Source of the DNA: CAZHGD01 sp964531735
Lineage (GTDB): Bacteria > Armatimonadota > UBA10988
Length of the DNA: 17,633 bases
Assembly: GCA_964531735.1 (NCBI GenBank)
Contig: CAZHGD010000157.1
Span: 1-17,633 of the forward strand
Direction of reading: 5' to 3'
In this document: positions 1-6,856 of the stretch, piece by piece
Position numbering within the stretch: position 1 is the first letter of the stretch
How the letters are laid out: each line of letters starts with the position of its first letter
Translations under genes and position numbers: made by a program
The notes under the pieces: generated by a model
Seen by the model: the letters and a program-made list of their open reading frames with translations, nothing else
What the model was told of the DNA's origin: nothing
Database searches by the model: none

Positions 1-1393
1 GTGTCGGACTGGAGCGCCGCCGCCGTGGCGGACGACGCTTGGCGGGTGGCCAAACTCGGCGTGCTCTATCGCCACCTGCCGGTCCACCAGATGAACGACC
101 CGCTCAGCGACGCGTTCTTCCACTGGCGGTCGGTGTGGCAGGTGGTGCTGTGCGTGCTACTGCTGGGCGCGGCGGACGCCTGGCTGGGCGCGCTCGCGGT
201 GAGCCGCCCGCGGCTGCGCGGCGCGCGGGGCAAGCTGGCCCTCGTGCTGGCGGGTGTGGCGCTGCCGCTGTTGGCCATCGAGGTCGCATTGCGGCTCGGC
301 GTGGTGGCCCAGCCGTGGGCCACGCTCTCCGAGCATGACCGCGCACAGCTCTACCGCAGCAACTACCTGCTCGGCTGGAGTCACCGCGAACACACCGCCA
401 CCGTGGTGGTCCACCCCGAGTTCCGTTTCCACGTGGCCATCAACAGCCAAGGCTTGCGCGACGCCGAGCGCCCGGTGAACGCGCCGGCCGCGCCCGGCGC
501 GTCCTGTGCCTGGGTGACTCGTTCGCTTTCGGCTGGGGCGTGGAGGCAAGCGAGCGTTGTACCGACCTGCTGGAGCACGAGTTGCTGCGCGGCGTCGACG
601 TCATCAACACGGCGGTGGCGGGCTATGGCCCGGACCAGGAGTACCTCTTCTACGGCGCCGAAGGCAGTCGCTATCATCCCGAGCTCGTCGTCCAGCTCTT
701 CTTTCCGGAGAACGACTTCTCCGACAACCTGAGCAACAGCGGCATGAACTACAGCAAGCCGCGCTACGAACTGGCTGACGGCCGGCTGCAACTGCTGCCG
801 ATCGTCGAGCCGGCGCGGCAGCGGTATGGGGCCGATCCGGAGCCGTTCTCGTTCGTCAAGCACTCGCGGGTGCTCTGGTTCGTCAGCCGCGAAGCGGAGG
901 CGCTGGCCAACGGTGCCCGGCCGCGCGCCGCCGCGGCGCCCACCGAACGGCCCGGCGAGGCGCCTGAGGCCGGTGCCGCGTGGCTACAGGCGCCGCTCTT
1001 CGCCCATCGGCCAAAGGGCTGGGAACTGGCCACCGCGCTGCTCGGGGCACTGAGCGAGAGCTGCCGGCGCGACGGGGCGAAGCTGCTGGTCATGCTGGTG
1101 CCGCCACGCCCGCTCGTCGAACTGGGCGCGCGCTGCCGCGATAGCGAAGGCGGGCTCGACGTGGCCCGGCGCTACCGCGCGGCCGGCGAGATGTGCGCCG
1201 CCGCCGGCGTGGCCTGCCTCGACCCGCTGGAAGGCTATCTGGCGGAGGGCGTCAGGGCCGCAGCCTCTACTACGTCGCCGACAGCCACTGGAACGCCGCG
1301 GGCCACCGCCTCGCGGCGGAGCTGCTGGCGGCGCGTGTTCGGCAGGACCAGTTACTGCCGACCGACTGCTTGCCGGCTGCGGCGCGACCTTGA
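1..1393 (+). pseudogene. SGNH/GDSL-type hydrolase, membrane-anchored, broken by two -1 frameshifts
   Basis: Read through three frames, this stretch gives one coherent protein of about 464 residues. Frame 1 (1 to about 495) carries two hydrophobic segments, near residues 47-68 and 79-100, which suggest membrane anchoring. Frame 3 (about 498 to 1255) carries the nucleophile block GDSFAFGWG (513-539), GYGPDQEY and an ND-containing block (PENDF). Frame 2 (about 1256 to 1393) carries the C-terminal DSHWNAAGH block (1280-1306) with the Asp and His of the catalytic triad, then a TGA. SGNH enzymes hydrolyse or transfer acyl esters, often on polysaccharides; the substrate here is unknown. Both switches go back one base, as expected from two single-base losses in GC runs, so assembly error and true decay are both possible. 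The GTG at base 1 coincides with the window edge, so the real start may lie upstream. The SGNH assignment is solid; the intactness of the gene is not. Confidence 0.75.
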
Positions 1394-1503
1394 GGCCCCG
1401 CGTGGTCCGGTGATGGCGGCCCCTGCGCTCGTCGGCCAGTCGCGGTGGTGGCGGCTCGCCTGGCCAGTGGACCACACCGACCGGGCGCCGACCATCGGCC
1501 CAG

Positions 1504-1528
1504 GCACCGGCGACGTTGGCCCCGGTGT
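1504..1528. other. Weak inverted repeat in the gap before the acetyltransferase gene
   Basis: The 167-bp gap 1394-1560 contains GCACCGG and CCGGTG arms (core stem of six pairs, CACCGG/CCGGTG) around an 11-nt loop, about 30 nt upstream of the acetyltransferase start. There is no T tract. It could be a weak leader structure or chance in GC-rich DNA. I see nothing else convincing in this gap. Confidence 0.15.
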
Positions 1529-1560
1529 TGCGGAGTGCCTGCCCCGTAACTGGAGCGACC

Positions 1561-2214
1561 ATGGACCCAGTCTGGCACCGTATCGCCTCGTTTCGTGACC
1601 CGCACCTGCCGGCGGTGGCCGACCTGTGGCAGGCCAGCTTCCCGCCGGCCGAGCAGATCCGGCTTGGCGAATGGGTCCGCTGGCTGGTCGACCTCACCGA
1701 TGCCCCGGAGCGCTGCGCCGACCGTGAGCTCGTCGCGCTGCTCTCGCCGGACGACCACAGCGTGGTGGGTCTGGCTTACCTCCAGGTGCTGACGGCCGAC
1801 GCGTCGACGCCAGTGGCGGTCCTGTGGTACCTGGCCACGCGCGCCGACCTGCGGGGTGCGGGCCTGGGCGCGGCCGCCTATGCCCAGGTGCGGCGCCGGG
1901 TCTTTGGCGACCGGCGCTGCGCGGCGCTGGTGTTCGAGGTGGAACGGGCCGACCTGCCGCTACAGTCGGCGGCGGAGTCGGCGCTGGCCGCGCGGCGTAT
2001 CGCCTGGTACCAGCGACTGGGCGCTCGCCTCTTGTCAGGCATCGGCTACCGGCAGTGCGTCGGTTGGCAGCCGCCGGTGCCGATGCACGTGATGGTCGAC
2101 GCGCCCACGGCGCTGACGCCGCAGCGCGCGCTGGCGCTGGCGCAGGCGGCACTCGGCGAGCTGACCGTGGCCGGCGAGCTGCGACTCACCGACGCGCCAC
2201 CTGGGCCGTCGTAG
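1561..2214 (+). CDS. GNAT family N-acetyltransferase
   Basis: This is a 217-residue protein with the acetyl-CoA pyrophosphate-binding motif A of GNAT enzymes, R-G-A-G-L-G at residues 98-103. It sits at the head of a helix after a beta strand (VLWYLATRADL), as expected for the fold. The family transfers an acetyl group from acetyl-CoA to an amine; the acceptor cannot be told from sequence. ATG 1561 was chosen because GGAG (1552-1555) lies five bases upstream. The open frame runs back to 1516, but the extra residues look non-coding. The C-terminal 60 residues or so after the GNAT core are not recognised. The gene follows the broken SGNH gene on the same strand and converges with the lipoprotein gene, leaving 15 nt between stop codons. 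It is probably cytoplasmic, with no signal peptide. Confidence 0.85.
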   Translation: MDPVWHRIASFRDPHLPAVADLWQASFPPAEQIRLGEWVRWLVDLTDAPERCADRELVALLSPDDHSVVGLAYLQVLTADASTPVAVLWYLATRADLRGAGLGAAAYAQVRRRVFGDRRCAALVFEVERADLPLQSAAESALAARRIAWYQRLGARLLSGIGYRQCVGWQPPVPMHVMVDAPTALTPQRALALAQAALGELTVAGELRLTDAPPGPS

Positions 2215-2215
2215 C

Positions 2216-2228
2216 GCGCCGCCGGCGC
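2216..2228. terminator. Compact hairpin in the 15-nt convergent gap, possible bidirectional terminator
   Basis: GCGCC, a three-base loop and GGCGC fill the gap between the acetyltransferase stop (TAG 2212-2214) and the lipoprotein stop (TGA, complement of 2230-2232). The position between convergent genes fits a shared terminator. The stem is only five pairs and neither side has a T tract, so it may be chance. Confidence 0.3.
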
Positions 2229-2229
2229 C

Positions 2230-3516
2230 TCAGTCCTCGGACTCGGGCTCCGGGGCGTCCGGTTCGGCCGGCGCCGGCAGCTCGGTGGGCAGTTGCTCAC
2301 GCAGCTTCTGCGCGCGGGCGGCCAACGCCGGGCGCGTGGTCTGGTAGCCGGTGGCCAGGCGTTGCAGCTCGTCGGCCAGGGCCCGGTCGGCCAACAGCGC
2401 GGCGGTGGCTTCCGCGCCCACCAGCTCGGACACCGCCAGCCCGAGTTCCCACGGCACGAGCGTGTCGAACCGCCCCGTGGCCAGGCACTGCCGGCCGAAC
2501 GTCAGGCGCTCGGCGGCCGACAAGGTGGCGCGGTAGGCGACATAGGCGTCAGGCGTGTCGAAGTTGGCGGCCACGGCGCGATCGAACCATAGCCGGGCCG
2601 TCTCGCCGGCGCCGGGCAACGCGATCAGCCGGGCTGCCGCGGCGGGATACTCCGGGTGCCACTGGTAGGCCTTGGTGAAGGCGTCGTGCGCTGCGGCCAA
2701 GAGGTGCTGCGCGTCGGCCGTGGCTCGGCCGGCCTTGGCGCGGCGCAACACGTGCAGTGCCTTCTCGCCGCGGAGCATGGCGAGGATCCAGGGGCTGGCG
2801 TGCGGCTGCTTGCGCAGCGCGGCCAGGAACTCGGCCGCGGGCGGGCCCTGGTGGTCCGGGCGCAGGCGCCACCACAGCCAGTCCTCCTCGTACGGCGCGA
2901 ACTTCGCCTTGCTCGCCGCGCGGGCGGCCGCCGCGGCGGCCTTGCTGACCAGGGCGATCCGCTCGCCCGGGCGGAACTCCTTGGCCGGCTTCGTGCGGGC
3001 CAGCCCGAGCGGTCCGAGCCAGGCCACCGCCGAGTGGAGCGGGTACTTGTCGAACAGCGGGCGCAGGTCCTCATAGAGGTCGGCGGCGGCCCGGTCGCGC
3101 GCGGCCCGGCTGACCTCGGCCATGGCCAGCAGGGCCACCGGATCGTCGCAGTCCAGGTTGTCCAGTTCGCGCGCGGAGCGCGCCACGGTGGCGAGCGGCA
3201 CTGGCTGTGGCGTGTTGGTGAGCCAGGACACATACTGCTGGAGGAAGCGGCGGGCCGGCTTGTCCCAGCGCGGGTCGGGCGGGCCGTTGCTCTCGTAGGC
3301 GTCGAGCCAGGCGGCCATCTCGAAGCGCCGGTAGACCGCGCCCAGCGACTTCTGCGTCGGTGTTTGGCCCTGGCTGGGCAACGGGCGCGGCGGTGCGGCG
3401 ACCGGCGCTGGTGCAGTGGTCGCCGCGGGCGCAGGTGTCGGGGCCGGCAGGGAGCGCTGGCAGCCACACAGGGCGCCGAACAGAGCGAGCGTCAACCGGC
3501 GTGTCCACCGAGCCAT
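2230..3516 (-). CDS. Predicted lipoprotein with alpha-helical (TPR/DUF4034-like) repeats
   Basis: This is a 428-residue exported protein. The N terminus has twin arginines, a hydrophobic stretch and the lipobox L-C-G-C, making Cys19 the likely lipidated residue. An Ala/Pro-rich low-complexity linker follows (about 24-55). The rest is helical and rich in Ala, Leu, Arg and Trp. Segments such as DAFTKAYQWHPEYPAAAARL look like TPR units, and the run of aromatic and Ala residues recalls DUF4034 proteins; this comparison is from memory and weak. The C terminus is acidic and Pro-rich. ATG 3516 was preferred to the upstream TTG (3522) because GAGGG (complement of 3523-3527) lies six bases before it. 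It is divergent from the histidine kinase gene, so a role at the cell surface in sensing or scaffolding is possible but unproven. No catalytic motif is seen. Confidence 0.8.
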   Translation of the reverse strand: MARWTRRLTLALFGALCGCQRSLPAPTPAPAATTAPAPVAAPPRPLPSQGQTPTQKSLGAVYRRFEMAAWLDAYESNGPPDPRWDKPARRFLQQYVSWLTNTPQPVPLATVARSARELDNLDCDDPVALLAMAEVSRAARDRAAADLYEDLRPLFDKYPLHSAVAWLGPLGLARTKPAKEFRPGERIALVSKAAAAAARAASKAKFAPYEEDWLWWRLRPDHQGPPAAEFLAALRKQPHASPWILAMLRGEKALHVLRRAKAGRATADAQHLLAAAHDAFTKAYQWHPEYPAAAARLIALPGAGETARLWFDRAVAANFDTPDAYVAYRATLSAAERLTFGRQCLATGRFDTLVPWELGLAVSELVGAEATAALLADRALADELQRLATGYQTTRPALAARAQKLREQLPTELPAPAEPDAPEPESED

Positions 3517-3561
3517 GGGCAACCCTCGCGCCCGCCGGGCGCTCTGCGAGCGTAGCGGCCC

Positions 3562-3620
3562 CCGCGGCCGCGGTCAAGCTCGGGCACCGGGAGCCGCGCC
3601 GGCCGCGGGCGGCCGCGGGC
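3562..3620. repeat. Cluster of GC palindromes and a tandem 10-bp repeat
   Basis: A perfect 12-bp palindrome, CCGCGGCCGCGG, lies at 3562-3573, and two tandem copies of GGCCGCGGGC lie at 3601-3610 and 3611-3620. Together they give four CCGCGG hexamers in 57 bp, 46-103 bp upstream of the lipoprotein start codon. They could be operator sites or simple GC-rich low complexity. Confidence 0.4.
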
Positions 3621-3727
3621 GGCGCCAGGGTCAAGGTTTCATCGCGAGAGACGATAGTGGATCAACCGATGCACTTGCCCGGTGTCCAAAACAGAGGCGG
3701 TGTCTGTGCAGACGGCCGTCGACCTCC

Positions 3728-3806
3728 GCGGGTCTGGTGGGTGGGTGTGGCTACCGGCGCCGCGTGGTTCCTGACCGACGTCGCCCAGTCGCTGGGCGGG
3801 TCTGGT
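3728..3806 (+). repeat. 11-bp direct repeat upstream of the histidine kinase gene
   Basis: GCGGGTCTGGT occurs at 3728-3738 and again at 3796-3806, 68 bp apart, in the leader of the kinase gene. The spacing is about six and a half helical turns, so the two copies would not lie on the same face of B-DNA. A regulatory role is speculative. Confidence 0.35.
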
Positions 3807-3934
3807 CGTCGCGTGTCGTCGCCCACCGCTCTGGCTGGGCCTCGGCGGGACAGCGTGGCTGCCGGCAATCGGACCGGACGAAGTGGAGGGGGCGGCGCGC
3901 GCGGTGCTGGGGCTGGGCTGTATGGACGGGCAAT

Positions 3935-6856
3935 ATGGGCGTACAGGTCGGCACCGCATGGCGCCGCGGTCTGAGCCGGATGATCGGCTGGCTGGTGCCA
4001 CAGGTGGCAGACGAGGACCATTCACGTCGGCATACGACTGAACTGCTGGCGGGGATCCTGCTCGCGACCGGTCTGGTCATCGCACTGAACGTGATCTGGC
4101 GACTGGTCGGCTGGCCGCAGTCGCCGGTGTTCGCGGCGCAGACCCTGTTGGCGGCGCTCGCTGTCGATCTGCTGGCTCTTGCAATGCTCCGTCGAGGGCT
4201 GGTGACGGCCGCCGGGCGCGCCGTCATCTGGGGCTCCTGGGTGGCCATCACCGTCCTGGCCGCCACGGGGCAGGGCGCCCACGATACAGTCGTGGCCGCC
4301 TACATCATGTGCGTCATGGTGGCGGGCCTGCTGCTGCTGTGGTGGGACGTGTACCTGCTCCTGGCGGTGAGCGTCGCGGCGGTGTGGAGCGTGGCGTTGG
4401 CCGAGTCACACGGCTACCAGGTGTACGTGCTCGACGCGCCGGCGGAGATGGCGCGCGACTGGACCAGTGTGCTGGTGCTGGCCGCCGCCCTGGTGCTGGT
4501 CTACGCGAGTAACCTGGGGCGCTACCAGCGCCGGCTGGTCGCCGAACTGGCCGAGCGACGCCGGGCCGAAAACGAGGCCGCCCAGCGCGAGTTGAGCTTC
4601 CGGCAGATGTTCGAGGCGATGCCCGACGCGGTCGTGCTGCACGATGCCGACACGGGCGCGGTGGTCGACCTGAACGGCGCCACCGAGCGGCTGTGCGGCT
4701 GGCGGCGCGAGGAGCTGATCGGCCGCACGGTGGGCGCCTACAGCGGCGGCGACCCGGTCCTCCGCGAGGCCGAGGCCATCGCGCGCGTCCACGAGGCGGC
4801 CCAGACGGGCCAGCCGCTCACCTTCGAGTGGCGGTCGCGGCGGGCCGACGGCGACGAGTTCTGGTCGGAGGTCCGCCTGCAGCGCTGCGTGATCGGTGGC
4901 GTCACGCGGGTGCTGGCCGTCGTGCGCGACATCGGCGAGCGCAAGGCCGCCGTGCAGGCGCTGCGCGAGTCCGAGCAGCGTCTGCGGAGCATCGTGGAGG
5001 CGGTGCCCGACGCGATCTTCATCGCCAACGCGCAGGGCCGTTTCCTACACGTCAACCCGGCCGCCTGCCGCCAACTGGGCTACAGCAGCGACGAACTGCT
5101 GACCAAGTCGGTGTTCGACATCGCGGGCGCGGCCTACCGCGCCCGCGCCAAGCAGCGCCTCCTCGACCGCAGCCCGGCGGTGGCCTTCTCTGAGAGCATG
5201 CACCGGCGCAAGGATGGGCGTGAAGTGCCCGTCGAGCTGGCCATCCTGCCGATGGTCTTCGACAACCAGAACTGCATGCTGGGGATTGCGCGCGACATCA
5301 CCGAACGACTGGCCGCCCAGCAGGCGGTCCGCGACAGCGAGCGGCGCTACCGCCTGCTGGCCGAGAACGCCGCCGACGTCGTCTGCCTGCTGACGCTCGA
5401 CGGGCGGGTGGAGTTCGTCTCGGAAGCCGTCGAGCGGCAGCTCGACCTCCGGCCCGAGGAGATCGTGGGCCGCAACTTGGCCACCTGGGTGCATCCGGAC
5501 GACTTGCCGCTGGCACGCCAGGCGGTACACGCCTGTGCCAACGACGGTGGCAGCGGTCCGATCGAGCTGCGGCTGCGCCAGGCCGACGGGCGCTGGCTGT
5601 GGTGCGAGGTGCGCGGCAGCATGGCCGAGCCAGCGGAGCCGGGCGGTGAACGACACGTGATCGCCGCGATCCGCGACATCCGCGCCCGTCGGCAGGCCGA
5701 GGAGGCGCTACGCGAGAGCGAAGGGGCCTTCCGCACCGTCTTCGAGGAGAGCCCGTTCGCGGTCTGCCTGCAGGACACCGACGGCGTCTATGAGGCGGTG
5801 AACAACGCCTTTGCCGAGCTGATCGGCCGCGGTCGGGCCGAGATCATCGGCCGCCCGATCATGGCGCTCCAGACGGCGCCCGGCCATCCGTTGCTGGTGG
5901 CTCTACGCGAGCAGTTGCAGCAGCATGGAGCACTGAACCACCAGGAGCTGACCATCCGCCGCGCCGACGGGCAGGTGGCCCACCTCCTCTTCACCGCGCG
6001 CCGGCTCAGCCTGCACGGCCAGCCACACTCCCTGACCGTGCTGCAGGACATCACCGCGCGCAAGGCCGCCGAAGCCGAGCGTGAGGCGCTGATCCGACAG
6101 CTCGAGCAGTCCAACGCCGAGTTGGAGCGGTTCACCTATACGGTCTCGCACGACCTGAAGAGCCCGCTGATCACCATCCAGGGCTTCCTCGGCTGGCTGC
6201 GCGCCGACCTGACCAGCGGTCGCGCCGACCGCCTGGACCGCAGCCTGGACCGCATCGACAAGGCGGCCGGCCATATGGCCCATCTGCTCGACGAGCTGCT
6301 GGAGCTGTCGCGCATTGGCCGGCTGGTCAATCCGCCGGAGGACGTGCGGTTGGGCGACCTGGTCAGCGAAGTGGCCGACCTGTTGGCCACGACGTTGGCC
6401 GAGCGGGGCGTCACCTGGTCAGTCGTCGAGCCGCTCCCGGTGGTCCACGGTGACCGGCAGCGCCTGCTCGAGGTCATCCAGAACCTCGTCGACAACGCGG
6501 CCAAGTACACCGACGGTCAGCCAGAGCCGCGAATCACCATCGGCCAGGCCGGCGTCGAGCCCGGCAGTCACTGGCCGGTGGTCTACGTGCGCGACAACGG
6601 CGACGGGTTCGAGCCGGCCCACGCCGAACGCATCTTCGGTCTGTTCGAGCAGCTCAATCCCGGACGTGGCGGCACCGGCATCGGTCTGACCCTCGTCCGA
6701 CGCATCGTCGAGACGCACGGCGGCCGAGTCTGGGCCGAATCCGCCGGTCGCGGTCAGGGCGCCAGTTTCTACTTCACGCTGCCGCCCGCGGCCCAGCCGA
6801 CCGAGCCACCGGCTGGTGGCTCGGTCACGGTGGCTAAGGCAGCGCCTCGAAGCTGA
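3935..6856 (+). CDS. Membrane sensor histidine kinase with four PAS domains
   Basis: This is a 973-residue protein. Six hydrophobic segments (about residues 37-192) form a membrane sensor region, followed by a charged coiled linker. Four PAS domains start near residues 220, 350, 472 and 599, each opening with the usual F/L-R-x-hydrophobic pattern. The HisKA dimerisation domain has phospho-acceptor His739 in SHDLKSP. The HATPase_c domain shows the N box (N854 in NLVDNAAKY), the G1 box (D887 in DNGDGFEP) and the G2 box (GGTGIGL, 912-918). It autophosphorylates and passes phosphate to a response regulator, but none is encoded in the window, so it is an orphan here. ATG 3935 was chosen because a purine-rich GGACGGG precedes it; ATG 3980 is the alternative. 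The open frame reaches back to 3416, but that part lies over the lipoprotein gene and is not protein-like. The 3' end overlaps the convergent glycosidase gene by 23 bp, and a perfect hairpin lies inside its last 20 codons. Confidence 0.93.
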   Translation: MGVQVGTAWRRGLSRMIGWLVPQVADEDHSRRHTTELLAGILLATGLVIALNVIWRLVGWPQSPVFAAQTLLAALAVDLLALAMLRRGLVTAAGRAVIWGSWVAITVLAATGQGAHDTVVAAYIMCVMVAGLLLLWWDVYLLLAVSVAAVWSVALAESHGYQVYVLDAPAEMARDWTSVLVLAAALVLVYASNLGRYQRRLVAELAERRRAENEAAQRELSFRQMFEAMPDAVVLHDADTGAVVDLNGATERLCGWRREELIGRTVGAYSGGDPVLREAEAIARVHEAAQTGQPLTFEWRSRRADGDEFWSEVRLQRCVIGGVTRVLAVVRDIGERKAAVQALRESEQRLRSIVEAVPDAIFIANAQGRFLHVNPAACRQLGYSSDELLTKSVFDIAGAAYRARAKQRLLDRSPAVAFSESMHRRKDGREVPVELAILPMVFDNQNCMLGIARDITERLAAQQAVRDSERRYRLLAENAADVVCLLTLDGRVEFVSEAVERQLDLRPEEIVGRNLATWVHPDDLPLARQAVHACANDGGSGPIELRLRQADGRWLWCEVRGSMAEPAEPGGERHVIAAIRDIRARRQAEEALRESEGAFRTVFEESPFAVCLQDTDGVYEAVNNAFAELIGRGRAEIIGRPIMALQTAPGHPLLVALREQLQQHGALNHQELTIRRADGQVAHLLFTARRLSLHGQPHSLTVLQDITARKAAEAEREALIRQLEQSNAELERFTYTVSHDLKSPLITIQGFLGWLRADLTSGRADRLDRSLDRIDKAAGHMAHLLDELLELSRIGRLVNPPEDVRLGDLVSEVADLLATTLAERGVTWSVVEPLPVVHGDRQRLLEVIQNLVDNAAKYTDGQPEPRITIGQAGVEPGSHWPVVYVRDNGDGFEPAHAERIFGLFEQLNPGRGGTGIGLTLVRRIVETHGGRVWAESAGRGQGASFYFTLPPAAQPTEPPAGGSVTVAKAAPRS
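6799..6826 (-). terminator. Perfect 12-bp hairpin past the end of the transporter-glycosidase unit
   Basis: GACCGAGCCACC (6799-6810) and GGTGGCTCGGTC (6815-6826) form a perfect 12-pair stem around a GGCT loop. On the minus strand it begins seven bases after the glycosidase stop codon (complement of 6834-6836), the usual terminator position. On the plus strand it lies within the last codons of the kinase, so it is better suited to the minus-strand transcript. No T tract follows, so it may rely on hairpin strength, or protect mRNA 3' ends. Confidence 0.55.

Larger units (their letters stand above)
3517..3934. promoter_or_regulatory. 418-bp divergent intergenic region between lipoprotein and histidine kinase genes
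   Basis: Promoters for both flanking genes must lie here, but I cannot assign -35/-10 boxes with confidence. The half next to the lipoprotein gene (3560-3620) is extremely GC-rich, with four CCGCGG hexamers. The stretch 3630-3715 is visibly less GC-rich than its surroundings and is the likeliest promoter location for the kinase. An 11-bp direct repeat lies at 3728-3738 and 3796-3806. A plus-strand open frame from ATG 3669 (about 101 residues, ending at 3974) is Gly/Arg/Ala-rich, resembles nothing I know and overlaps the kinase start, so I do not call it a gene. Confidence 0.45.

Noticed and set aside
1..1393. Programmed -1 frameshifting in the SGNH gene
   Set aside because: Two sites would be needed, and neither shows a slippery heptamer; base loss or assembly error is simpler.
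3416..3934. N-terminal extension of the histidine kinase frame back to 3416
   Set aside because: It is an Arg/Gly-rich shadow that overlaps the lipoprotein gene and has no hydrophobic or domain character; the ATG at 3935 has a purine-rich ribosome site.
3669..3974. A 101-residue plus-strand open frame in the divergent region
   Set aside because: It is Gly/Arg/Ala-rich, lacks a convincing ribosome site and overlaps the kinase start.
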